Source of the DNA: Anaeramoeba ignava
Lineage: Eukaryota > Metamonada > Anaeramoebidae
Length of the DNA stretch: 64,000 bases
Reading direction: 5' to 3'
NCBI GenBank assembly: GCA_028826165.1
Contig: JAPDFW010000070.1
Span: 952,501-1,016,500 of the forward strand
Program-made: the position numbers and the translations under genes
Shown here: in pieces, positions 1 to 10,900 of the stretch
Numbering within the stretch: the stretch's first letter is position 1
How the letters are laid out: each line of letters opens with the position of its first letter
The notes under the pieces: model-generated
Database searches by the model: none
Told to the model about the DNA's origin: nothing
The model's input: only the letters and a program-made list of their open reading frames with translations

Positions 1-243
1 TGATTTTGATTTTGATTTAGATTTTCATTTTGATTTTGATTTTGATTTTGATTTTGATTTTGATTTTGAATTTGATTTTTATTTTGATTTTCATTTTCAA
101 TTTGATTTTGATTTTGATTTTGATTTTGATTTAGATTTTGATTTTGATTTTGATTTTGATTTTGATTTTGATTTTCATTTTCAATTTGATTTTGATTTTG
201 ATTTTGATTTTGATTTTGATTTTGATTTTCTTCTTTTTCTTCT
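1..243. repeat. TTTTGA hexamer repeat, probable Asf1 intron
   Basis: Imperfect TGATTT/TTTTGA words with TTTTCA and TTTAGA variants fill the left edge. On the minus strand they follow a GTAGAA donor-like site directly after the last recognisable Asf1-like exon, so I read the tract as the start of an intron that leaves the window. A coding reading (Asn/Gln/Glu-rich) is open but would interrupt a conserved beta-sandwich. Confidence 0.6.
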
Positions 244-245
244 AC

Positions 246-805
246 TTGAATTTGAAAGTTATAAACACTAATATTTGATAAATTATCTTTTGAAATTTTT
301 AAATCATTTGAATCAAAATTTTTTAACTTGATTTTGAAATGAGTTTTTTAATTTATAATTATTTTCTTTAAATTATTTTTATTTTAAATTAAAAATACTT
401 TTTCTATAAAAAAGTTTGTTCCTTTTTCATAATTAAAAGGTCCAAATTTTGAAATTTCTAAATTAAATTTTTTTTCCGATTTTAATTTGAATTTTTAATT
501 TGAATTTTTAATTTGAATTTTTAATTTGAATTTTTAATTTGAATTTTTAATTTGAATTTTTAAAAAGTTACCAAAAGATTGTTTTGAAAAAATAAAATCA
601 ATAATTAACTAAAAATTTAAAAACAAAATTTTCTTTTTTTTTAAATCAAAAAAATTATTTCAAAAAAAAATTAAATTTTTACTGTAATTTTCCAGAATAC
701 TTTTTCAAGTGGAATATCATTAGAAAAAGTTATTTTAAATGTTATTTCTTTTCCAAATTCACAACTAATTGGATCAAATTCAATTTTTAAAAATTTAAAA
801 TTCAT
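246..805 (-). CDS. Asf1-like histone chaperone, N-terminal part (partial)
   Basis: Asf1 chaperones histone H3-H4 during nucleosome assembly and acts in the nucleus. Four exons can be joined: 683-805, 572-608, 399-457 and 246-326, together exactly 100 codons with consistent splice phases. The N-terminus has FDPISCEFGKEITFKITF followed by a tryptophan-containing strand (FWKIT), like Asf1's FxNP...FEITFE...LEWK pattern. The third exon reads KFGPFNYEKGTNFFIE, matching the VGPVPxGxNxFxF segment. The fourth (NFDSNDLKISKDNLSNISV) matches PDPSKIPxxDxxGVTV. The rest, including the RVGYYVNN strand, must lie past the repeat at 1-243 and outside the window. Conservation is weak (the usual SVLVGPV is degenerate), so this may be a divergent paralogue. 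Start chosen at the only ATG before the conserved strand. Confidence 0.7.
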
Positions 806-912
806 TATAAAAAAATTTTTTAAAGAAGAAAAAAAATGAAAAAAAAATTGAAAAAAAAATGAAAAATTTAAAAAGGAATTTATAAATGCAAAAGTAGATA
901 AATTTATTTATA

Positions 913-1263
913 ATTTGATTTTTATTTTGATTTTCATTTTCATTTTCAATTTTCAATTTGATTTTGATTTTGATTTTGATTTTCATTTTCATTTTGATTT
1001 TGATTTTGATTTTGATTTTGATTTTTGATTTTGATTTTGATTTTGATTTTGAATTTAATTTTGAATTTAATTTTCATTTTCATTTTCATTTTCATTTTGA
1101 TTTTAATTTTGATTTTCATTTTGATTTTGATTTTGATTTTCATTTTCATTTTCATTTTCATTTTGATTTTCATTTTCATTTTCATTTTCATTTTCATTTT
1201 CATTTTCATTTTCATTTTCATTTTCATTTTCATTTTCATTTTCATTTTCATTTTCATTTTGAA
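913..1263. repeat. TTTTCA/TTTTGA hexamer tract
   Basis: Six-base words TTTTCA (mainly 1135-1260) and TTTTGA (mainly 913-1130). The right half is the probable Asn/Glu C-terminal tail of the neighbouring minus-strand gene. The left half, past that gene's stop at 1103, is non-coding spacer. Confidence 0.8.
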
Positions 1264-1636
1264 TTTTATTTTTGAGTTTCTTTTTCTCTTCTTCTAATTT
1301 TAATAAAAGTTTTTCTTTTTCCAATTTAATTTGTTCAATTTCATAATCCTTTAAATCATTATTAGAATCAAGTCTACTTAACAAATTCGAAATTTTTTGA
1401 TGAATATTTTCTAAACTATCATTATCATCTTTGAATAATAAAATTTTATCCTTTTCTTTTAATCTGTCTAAATCTTGTAATTCAATTAATTCATTTGTTT
1501 CATTTTTTAAATCATTTTTTAAATCATTTTTTAAATCATTTTGTGATTCATTTTGTGATTCATTTTTTTCAAAATATTTTTTTAATAAATAAGCTCCAAA
1601 TCCAACTAAAACAACTCCTCCTGTTATTAAAGCCAT
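1103..1636 (-). CDS. N-terminally anchored coiled-coil protein, NE-repeat tail
   Basis: A 177-residue protein I do not recognise. Residues 2-18 (ALITGGVVLVGFGAYLL) form a glycine-rich hydrophobic segment followed by KKYFEK, the pattern of a signal anchor with a basic stop-transfer flank. Residues 25-45 carry short ESQN and DLKN repeats. Residues 45-125 are charged and heptad-like, predicted coiled coil (IEQIKLEKEKLLLKLEEEKKK). The last 50 residues alternate Asn with Glu or Gln. An ATG directly before the hydrophobic segment sets the start. The architecture would suit an organelle outer-membrane tether, but that is inference only. The tail encoded by the hexamer repeat could be an unspliced artefact, although I see no GT donor before it. 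Confidence 0.6.
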   Translation of the reverse strand: MALITGGVVLVGFGAYLLKKYFEKNESQNESQNDLKNDLKNDLKNETNELIELQDLDRLKEKDKILLFKDDNDSLENIHQKISNLLSRLDSNNDLKDYEIEQIKLEKEKLLLKLEEEKKKLKNKIQNENENENENENENENENENENENENENENENQNENENENENQNQNQNENQN

Positions 1637-1934
1637 AAAAATAAAAATAAAAATAAAAATAAAAATAACAACAAAGAAAAAATGAAAAAAAATGAAAAAA
1701 AAAATCGGAAAAAAATATTATTCTTTTTTTAATTTTTCAAAAATAGTTAAATTTTTTTTAAAAAAAAATTCCTTTTTTGTTTCTTTAATTGTTTCTTTAA
1801 TTATTTGATTATTTGATTGATTAAATTTTTCTTTGATTGATTAATTATTTTTAGAAGAAAAAAAAAAGAAAATTGAAATTTCAATTTTAAACAATATAAA
1901 TCGTTTCAAATTATTTTTAAAATTGTAAATAATA

Positions 1935-4900
1935 TTAGCAACAACCTCCACTTTTTTCCTTCTTTTCCTTTTTCTTTTTCTTTTTATCTTTTACATTAAG
2001 TGGAACAGTTTTTTTTGTATCGTTTCGAATTCCACTTTAAAATTTAATTTAATTTAATTTAATTTAATTTAATTGAATTTAATTTAATTGAATTTAATTT
2101 AATTTAATTTAATTTAATTTAATTTAATTTAATTTAATTTAATTTAATTTAATTTAATTTAATTGAATTTTTACTTAAAAAGAATTTTTTGTGTAAAATT
2201 TGTAAAAGCTTCCATTAAATTTTCACCTGTTTTTGCACTAACTTCATAAAAAATAGCATTAACAGAATCAGCAAAATTCTATAAAACATTTTTATTTTGA
2301 TTTTGATTTTGAATTTGATTTTATTTTGATTTTGATTTTAATTTTGATTTTGATTTTGAATTTTATTTTTATTTTGATTTTGATTTTAATTTTGATTTTG
2401 ATTTTGATTTTGATTTTGATTTTGATTTTGATTTTGATTTTGATTTTGATTTTGATTTTTATTTGATTTTTGATTTTGATTTTTATTTTGATTTTCATTT
2501 TGATTTTCATTTTGATTTTGATTTTGATTTTGATTTTGATTTTGATTTTGATTTTGATTTTGATTTTGATTTTGATTTTGATTTTGATTTTGATTTTGAT
2601 TTTGATTTTGATTTTGATTTTGATTTTTATTTTGATTTTGATTTTGATTTTTATTTTGATTTTGATTTTGATTTTGATTTTGATTTTGATTTTGATTTTG
2701 ATTTTGATTTTGATTTTGATTTTGATTTTGATTTTGATTTTGATTTTTATTTTGATTTTTAATTACTTGTCCTTCTTCAATATCAACTTGTCTTTTATGT
2801 TGAAGATCAGCTTTATTTGCGATAATCATTTTTTCTACATTTGGTGGTGCATTTTTTTGTACTGATTCAATCCAATAATTTAAATCTTGAAGTGATTTTT
2901 TTGAAGTAATATCATATATTAAAACAACTCCATTTGCTCCTCTATAATATGGTCCTGTAATTGCTCTAAATCTTTCTTGTCCTAAAAAAAAAGGAATTAG
3001 AATTAGAATTAAAATTAATATTAGAATTAAAATTAAAATTAAAATTAATTAAAATTAGAATTAGAATTAGAATTAAAATTGAAATTAAAATTAAAATTAA
3101 AATTAGAATTATAATTAATATTAAAATTAAAAATTAGTTAAAATTAGAATTAGAATTAGATTAGAATTAGAATTAAAATTAAAATTTAGAATTAGAATTA
3201 GAATTAGAATTAGAATTAGAATTAAAATTAAAATTAAAAATTAGAATTAAAATTAAATTAGAATTGGAATTAAAATTAGAATTAATATAAAAATTAGAAT
3301 TAAAATTAAAAATTAAAAATTAGAATTAGAATTAAAAATTAAAATTAAAATTTAAAATTAGAATTAGAATTAAAATTAGAATTAAAATTAAAATTAAAAT
3401 TAAATTAATATTAAAAATTAGAATTAAAATTAGAAATTGAAGAATTAGAATTAGAATTAAAATTAAAAATTAAAATTAAAATTAAAATTAGAAATTAGAA
3501 TTAGAATTAGAATTAGAATTAGAATTAGAAATTAGAATTAGAATTAGAATTAGAATTAAAATTAAAATTAGAATTAGAATTAAATTAAAATCAAAATTAA
3601 TATTAGAATTAAAAATTAAAATTAAAATTAAAAATTAAAATTAGAATTAGAATTAGAATTTGAATTAAAATTAAAATTAAAATTAAAATTTGGAATTAAA
3701 ATTAAAATTAAAATTAAAATTAAAATTTAAAATTAAAATTAAAATTAAAATTAAAATTAAAATTAAAATTAAAAATTAAAATTAAAATTAGAATTAGAAT
3801 TAAAATTAAAATTAATATTAAAATTAAAATTAAAATTAGAATTAGAATTAAAATTAAAATTAAAATTAGAATTAAAATTAAAATTATAATTAAAATTAAA
3901 ATTAAAAATTAAAATTAAAATTAAAATTAGAATTAGAATTAGAATTAGAATTAGAATTAGAAGAATTAAAATTAGAATTAAAATTAAAATTAAAATTAAA
4001 AATTAAAATTAAAATTATGAAAAAATTATTAAAATTTAAAATTAAATTAGAATTTAAAAAAAAATTAAAAATTAAAATTTAAAATTAGAATTTAAAAATT
4101 AGAAATTAAAATTAAAATTAAAATTAGAATTAGAATTAAAATTAGAATTAAAATTAAAATTAGGGAATTTAAAATTAGAATTAGAATTAGAATTAGAATT
4201 AGAATTAGAATTTAAATTAGAATTAAAATTAGAATTAAAATTAGAATTAGAATTAGAATTAAAATTAGAATTAAAATTAGAATTAGAATTAGAATTAAAA
4301 TTAATATTAGAATTAGAATTAAATTAGAATTAAATTAGAATTAGAATTAATATTGAAATTAATATTAGAATTAGAATTAAAATTAGAATTAAAATTAGAA
4401 TTAGAATTAGAATTAGAATTAAAATTATAATTAAAATTAGAATTAATATTAAAATTAAAATTAAAATTAATATTAATATTAGAATTAAAATTAAAATTAA
4501 TATTAATATTAGAATTATAATTATAAATATGAATAGATTCCAAACTAAAAGTGAATTTTAAAACATTGTAAATAAAATTGTAAATAAAAAGGTAATTTGA
4601 ATTGATTACCAGCAGTATCCCACTAAAAAAATAATTTAAAATAAAAAATGTAAAATGAGAATGTTATTGAAAAAAAAAAAAAAGTTTTTCGGTTAAAATT
4701 ACTAATTGAAGTTTCACAGTTTGTTCTTTAATTGTTATTGTTGAATAACGAAAATCAACACCAGATGTTGTTACAGTATCAGGAACATATTGTCCATCAC
4801 AAACTCTTTGAAGAATACAAGTCTTTTTTTTATTAATAAAAAGGATAAAAAAATATTTTTTTTTTTCGAATTGAATTTATTTTTTTTAAATTTGTTTTCA

Positions 4901-4980
4901 TTTGTTTTTTTTTTGAAAAGAAAAACCTTGCCAACTTGTGTTGGTCCTAATAAAACAAGTTTAACATTTTGAATATTCAT
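1935..4980 (-). CDS. Rab-family small GTPase, six exons
   Basis: A membrane-traffic GTPase that cycles between GTP- and GDP-bound forms and is prenylated at its C-terminus. Exons: 4927-4980, 4703-4822, 4610-4622 (13 nt), 2767-2981, 2175-2278 and 1935-2034. They sum to 606 nt, i.e. 201 residues, a normal Rab length. All guanine-nucleotide motifs are present: P-loop GPTQVGKT, switch I TTSGVDF, WDTAGQERFRAI (split over exons 2-4), ANKADL for guanine and SAKTGEN near the end. The lysine-rich tail ends in Gly-Gly-Cys-Cys, the double-geranylgeranylation signal. Closest in feel to Rab1/Rab8-type proteins, but the subfamily is not assignable by eye. Introns are 104, 80, 1628, 488 and 140 nt; the third and fourth are simple-sequence DNA. 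The Asn/Gln frame at 2386-2829 is the fourth intron read through, not protein. Confidence 0.92.
2038..2166. repeat. TTTAA pentamer repeat in last Rab intron
   Basis: About 25 tandem TTTAA words with occasional TTGAA variants make up almost the whole last intron of the Rab gene (2035-2174). Confidence 0.85.
2288..2762. repeat. TTTTGA hexamer repeat in fourth Rab intron
   Basis: Near-perfect TTTTGA words. On the gene strand the tract begins right after GTAATT and ends at TTTTATAG. Removing it joins EEGQ to NFADSVNAIFYEVSAK in frame, the expected Rab order, so this repeat is intronic although it is open in all frames. Confidence 0.9.
2994..4540. repeat. AATTAG/AATTAA repeat filling third Rab intron
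   Basis: About 1.5 kb of AATTAG, AATTAA and AATTAAA words with small indels, inside the 1,628-nt intron 2982-4609. The local word mix changes along the tract (AATTAG-rich at both ends, AATTAA-rich near 3660-3800), which suggests slippage in blocks. No exon is visible inside. Confidence 0.9.
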
Positions 4981-5046
4981 TTAAAATAAAAAAGAAAACA
5001 AAAATAAAAAAGAAAAAAATGTTTTTGAAAAATTGGAAATTCAAAC

Positions 5047-5077
<31 letters not shown>

Positions 5078-5262
5078 TTCTTTTCAAGAAATTTAAAAAT
5101 TTCCAAAAAAAAAAGTGGAATGAATTTGAATTTGTTTTTAAAATATTAAATTATTAAATTATTCAATTAAATTTTTTCAATTTTTGTTTGCTTTAAATTT
5201 TTAAATTTTTAAAATATTAAATTATTAAATTATTTCAATTAAATTTTTTCAATTTGTTTGAA

Positions 5263-6171
5263 TTAGAATAATAATAATTTTTTCTTCATCATTTGAAAGC
5301 TATTTGAATAAGCAAACAATCGAGAATCCAAATCAAAATATTCACTTTGATTATCTTCAAAATTTTTTCGAAGTTGAAATAAATCACTTGATAAATCTTC
5401 AAGTTGACTTCGAATTTCAACAATAGTTTGAAAAGCTTTTCTTGCAAAAGCAGTTGAATCTTTAAATTCCATTTCAGATAATTCATTAATTCGATTGATT
5501 GTGGATTTAATATAAACTGTATTCAAATTAGATCTTGTTTTTGTTTTAGGTTCTTCTTTGATTTCTGAATCAATTTTATTTTCATTTTCATTTTGAATTT
5601 GATTTTCATTTTCAATTTGATTTTGATTTTCATTTTGATTTTCAATTTGATTTTCATTTTGATTTTGATTTTGATTTTCATTTTGATTATCTAAATCATT
5701 ATCTGTATCATCTTTAATATCATCTTTAATATCATCTTTAATATCATCTTTAATTTCATCTTTAATTTCATCTTTAATATCATCTTTAATTTCATCTTTA
5801 ATTTCATTTTGATTTTCATTTTGATTTTCATTTTCATTTTTTTTTAAATTATATTCATTTTCAAAACTTTCAAAATCTGAATCATTTATTGGTAAATCTT
5901 CAAATTCATCTGAAAGATTTAGATCTAAATTATCATTATCAAAAGAATCATTACCAATATCAGAAAAATGTAAATCATTCAAATCAATATCAATTGGATT
6001 TTCAAAAAAACTATCCTTAATTTTTTTTTAATTTTTTTTAATTTTTTTTTAATTTTTTTTAATTTTAATTTAATTTTAATTTTTTTGAAAACAAACATCT
6101 TCATAAATTTGAGAAATAGATTTTAAATCTTGAAGTATCGAATTTGATTCAGAAATTTTTGGAGAACTCAT
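5263..6171 (-). CDS. acidic low-complexity protein with C-terminal coiled coil
   Basis: Two exons (6097-6171, 5263-6015) joined over an 81-nt intron give 275 residues; the intron starts GTTTGT and ends TTAAG. I do not recognise the family. Residues 1-25 are a short Ser-rich leader (MSSPKISESN). About 30-75 are strongly acidic. About 80-160 are low-complexity repeats of DIKDEIKD and then NQNEN. The last 85 residues (from TVYIKSTINRINELSEMEF) are non-repetitive and helical, with SQLEDLSSDLFQLRKNFED fitting a coiled coil. That C-terminal part is probably the functional domain. It loosely resembles small adaptor subunits such as BLOC/KxDL proteins, but I cannot support that. The gene sits head-to-head with the EXO1-like gene, with under 100 bp between the start codons, so a shared promoter is likely. 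Confidence 0.6.
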
Positions 6172-6266
6172 TTTAAGAAATTTAATTAAAAAAAAATTTT
6201 TTGAAAATGAAAAAAAATGAAAAAAAAAAATTTTCATTTTTCTCCTTTTTATTTTTTTTAATTAAA

Positions 6267-7688
6267 ATGGGAATAAAAGATTTACTTAAAATCTTCAGAC
6301 CTGTTGCAAGAAAAATTAATCTTTCAAAGTATAAAGGAAAAAAAATAGCAATTGATTCTTTTGTTATACTTCATAAATATGCAATTAATTGGGCCAAAGA
6401 AGTAGTTGAAGAGAATTCAAAAAAGTAAAAAATTTAAATTGAAAAAAATCCACTTTCATTTTTTTAATTAAAAAAAAATTTTTTTTTTTCAGTTTAATAA
6501 ATTCTTGTTTAAATGCTATTGAGTCTTGGGTTTCTTTGGGGATCATTCCTGTTATGGTTTTTGATGGAAGAGAATTGCCAATGAAAAAAAAAACGAATCA
6601 AAATCGGGAAAAAAAAAGATCTGAAGCTTTAAAAAATGCAATTCAAGCAACAAAAGAAGGAGATCACAAAAAAGCACGATCAGAATATATAAAAGCAATT
6701 TCAATAACTCCTAAAATTGTTCATAATTTTATTGAAGTAAATCCAATAAAAATTTTTTGTTCCACTTTTTTTTAAAAAAAAGCAAAAAAAAAAATCAAAA
6801 AAAAAGGAACTTCAGAAAAAAAAGATTGAAGTTATTGTCGCCCCCTATGAAGCAGATGCTCAATTAACATATTTATATTTAAATAATTATTGTTCTGCTG
6901 TTTTAACAATTGATTCAGATTTACTTGTTTATGGAGTTGAAAATTGTATTTTTGATTGTGATAAAGATGGAAATGGATATGAAATGAGTTGGAAAGATAT
7001 ATATAAAGTTAATCAAGATGGAAATTTAAATCAACTTGAAAATCAACTTGAAAATTTAAATTTAAATGAAAATGAAAATGAAAATGAAAATGAAAAAAAT
7101 TCTTCAACAAAAATTATTTTTGATTTTTCGGGTTGGACTTATGAAATGTTTTTGAAAATGGTCATTTTATCAGGTTGTGATTACTTAAAATCAATAAAAG
7201 GAATTGGATTGAAAAGAGCCTTTAATTTAGTTTCAAAATTTGAAAAAATGGAAAAAGTAAATTATTTGCAAAAAAAAAAACGAAAAAAAATATTTTCAAA
7301 AACAAAAACAAAAAAAAATTCTTTTTAAAAATTAGATTTATCAAGAAATTGAAAAGAAAAAACAAATTCCTTTAGATTATAAAACAAATTTTCAAAATGC
7401 TTTCTTAACTTTTCTTCATCAAAGAGTTTATGATCCAATTAAAAAAGAAATGGTTTTTTTAAGACCATTTGATCCAAAACTTGAACTTGATTTGGATGTT
7501 TCAAAATTAAAAAATTCAAATTTTCTTGGAGAGTAAAAAAGAAATGATTAAAATCTAAATTAAAATTTAATTTAAAATTAATTTAAAATATTTTTTTTTG
7601 TTCCACTTTTTTTAGATTTTTAAAATCAGAAATTGTTGAAGGAATTGCAAAAGGAAAATTAAATCCAAGAACTTTAAAAGAATTTTAA
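6267..7688 (+). CDS. EXO1/FEN-family 5' nuclease, nuclease domain only
   Basis: A structure-specific 5'-to-3' exonuclease/flap nuclease of DNA repair. Five exons (6267-6424, 6493-6736, 6816-7256, 7336-7532, 7616-7688) splice in frame to 370 residues. It starts MGIKDLLKIFRPVARKI, and KYKGKKIAIDSF carries the first metal-binding Asp and EXO1's KYKG. Next come PVMVFDGRELPMKK, VAPYEADAQLTYL (acidic pair), LTIDSDLLVYG (two Asp) and SGCDYLKSIKGIGLKRA (helix-hairpin-helix). The Gly at position 2 and the KYKG element favour EXO1 over FEN1 (no FKGLA start) or XPG. An Asn/Glu-rich insert (residues about 200-225) lies before the Asp-containing YEMFLKM helix. The protein stops shortly after the nuclease core (...LNPRTLKEF), so it lacks the long C-terminal tail that binds MLH1/MSH2 in other eukaryotes. 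Introns are 68-83 nt. Confidence 0.88.
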
Positions 7689-7916
7689 ATAAGAAAATAA
7701 GAAAATAAGAAAATATAAGAAAAGATCAAAAAAGAAAAAAGAAATGAAATAAAACTTTTCTTTTCTTTTCTTTTAACGTATTTTTTCTTTTTTCTTTAAT
7801 TTTATTTTTTCTCAAATAAAAAAGAAGGCAAATTAATTCAATTTTTATTTTTTTCATTTTTTTTTTCATTTTTTATTTTTAATTTTTATTTTCCTTTTTT
7901 TTTAATTTACAAAACA

Positions 7917-10900
7917 ATGCAAACTGATTTAGAAAATCAAAATTATTTATGGTTAAATAATTTTTTTGAAGGAAACATTAATTCAGATTCAACTGATGAA
8001 GAGATATCTTCTTTTTTATGCCAAGTTTTGAATATGATAAATCCTAATTTGATTTCCAAAATTTCCAAGTGAGTTAAAAAAAAAAATTTTTTTAAATAAT
8101 AAATTAAATAATAAATTAAATAATTTTAATAATAAAATAAATAATAAATTTAATAATAAATTTAATAATAAATTAAATAAATTAAATAATAAATTAAATA
8201 ATAAATTAAATAATAAATTAAATAATAAATTAAATAATAAATTAAATAATAAATTAAATAATAAATTAAATAATAAATTAAATAATAAATTAAATAATAA
8301 ATTAAATAATAAATTAAATAATAAATTTAATAATAAATTAATAATAAAATAAATAATAAATTAAATAATAAATTAAATAATAAATTAAATAATTAAAAAT
8401 AAAATTAAATAATTAAAAATAAATTAAATAATTAAAAATAAATTAAATAATAAATTAAATAATAAAATAAATAATAAATAAAAATAATAATTAAAATAAT
8501 TAAATAATAAATTAAATAATAAAATAAATAATAAATAAAATAATAAATAAAATAATAAATAAAAATAATAAATTTAATAATAAAATTAAATAATAAAATA
8601 ATAAATAAAATAAATAAAATAATAAATTAAATAATAAATTTAAAATAATAAATTTAATAATAAATTTAATAATAAATTAAATAATAAATTAAATAATAAA
8701 TTAAATAATAAATAAAATAATAAAATTTATAATAAATTAAATAATAAATTAAATAATAAATTAAATAATAAATTAAATAATTTTAATAATAAATTAAATA
8801 ATAAATTAAATAAATTTAATAATAAATTAAATAATAAATTAAATAATAAATTAAATAATTAAATAATAAATTAAATAATTTTAATAATAAATTAAATAAT
8901 AAATTTAATAATAAATTAAATAATAAAAATAAATAATAAATTAATTAATAAATTAAATAATAAATTAAATAATTAAATAATTAAATAATTAATAAATTAA
9001 ATAATAAATAAAATAATAAATTTATTAATAAATTAAATAATAAATTAAATAATTTTAATAATAAATTAAATAATAAATTAAATAATAAATTAAAATAAAT
9101 TAAATAATAAATAATAAATAAATAAAATAATAAATCAAATAATAAATAAAATAATAAATCAAATAATAAATTTAATAATAAATTAAATAATAAATTTAAT
9201 AATAAATTAAATAATAAATTAAATAATAAATTTAATAATAAATTTAATAATAAATTTAATAAAAATAAATAATAAATTAAATAATAAATTAAATAATAAA
9301 TTAAATAATAAATTAAATAATTTAATTAAAAAATAAAATAAAATAAATAATAAATTAAATAATAAATTAAATAATAAATTAAATAATAAAATTAAATAAT
9401 AAATTAAATAATAAATTAAATAATAAATTCAAATAATAAATAAAATAATAAATTCAAATAATAAATTCAAATAATAAATTAAAATAATAAATTAAATAAT
9501 AAATCAAATAAATTAAATAATAAATTAAATAATAAATTAAATAATAAATTAAATAATAAATTAAATAATAAATAAATTATAAAATAAATAATAAAATAAA
9601 TAATAAAATAAATAATAAAAATAATAAATTAAATAATAAAATTTAATAATAAAATAAATAATAAATTAAATAATAAATTAAATAATAAATTAAATAATAA
9701 ATTAAATAATAAATTTAATAATAAATTAAATAATTTTAATAATAAATTAAATAATAAATTAATAAATAAAATAATAAATTAAATAATAAAATTAAATAAT
9801 AAATTAAATAATAAAATAAATAATAAATTTAATAATAAATTAAATAAATAAATTTAATAATAAATTAAATAAATAAATTTAATAATAAATTAAATAAATA
9901 AATTTAATAATAAATTAAATAATAAATAAAATAATAAATTAATAAATTAAATAATTTTAATAATAAAATAAATAATAAAATAAATAATAAAATAATAAAA
10001 TAAATAATAAAATAAATAATAAAATAATAAATTAAATAATTAAATAATAAATTAAATAATAAATTAAAAAATAAATTTAATAATAAATTAAATAATAAAT
10101 TAAATAATAAATTTAATAATAAATTAAATAAATAAATTTAATAATAAATTAAATAATAAATTAAATAATAAATTAAATAATAAATTAAATAATAAATTTA
10201 ATAAATTAAATAATAAATTTAATAATAAATAATAATAAAATTCCTTTTTAGATCTAATGCTGAAAAAAACTTCAGAAATTTCTTTCTTGCTTGCAAAAAA
10301 CTGGGAATCGAGATGGAAAATAAAACAAACTCACAAGATATATCGGAAATAGCAAACCGAGACAATATTGGTGAAATGATAGAAAAATTACGAAAATATT
10401 ATTTCAAATCAACAAAATCAATAATTGAACAACAAGCTTTCAAAAAAGATCCAAGCACACTTTCACAGAAGCAGGAATCAGCAGAATGGGCGCAGATAGA
10501 AAAAGATCGGGAGTTGGAATCTCAAAATTCTATAATGTATCTTCCGTCGAAAATCAGCAAGAACATGAAAACAATTAACGGAGAAAAAGTTCACGAAATA
10601 TTTTCGAAAATCAAGAATCATTTCAGTTCAGGGTAAAGCCAAATTCAAGGTGGTTTGCTTTGATAAATCGGGAAAGGAATATGATGGGAAAATAAGTATA
10701 ACGACCGAGGAGATGAAAATCAAAGCCGGCAAAGAAGTGCTAATGATCTCGAAATTTTTACAAAATCCAATAGCGAAAATTTCTGTTGAAAATCCCAGCA
10801 AAGAAACAGAAAACCAGGACAAAGAAAAACAATCGAAGCTGTTCTACATAATCAACAAGGAAACAAATGCAATCATCAATTTGATGGCTGAATCGACGAC

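Noticed and set aside
2386-2829. 147-residue Asn/Gln-rich protein
   Set aside because: It is Rab exon plus the following intron read through; splice sites and Rab continuity show the repeat is removed.
6201-7328. Three independent small proteins at 6201-6428, 6536-6775 and 6984-7328
   Set aside because: They are consecutive exons of one EXO1-like nuclease and join in frame with the motifs in order.
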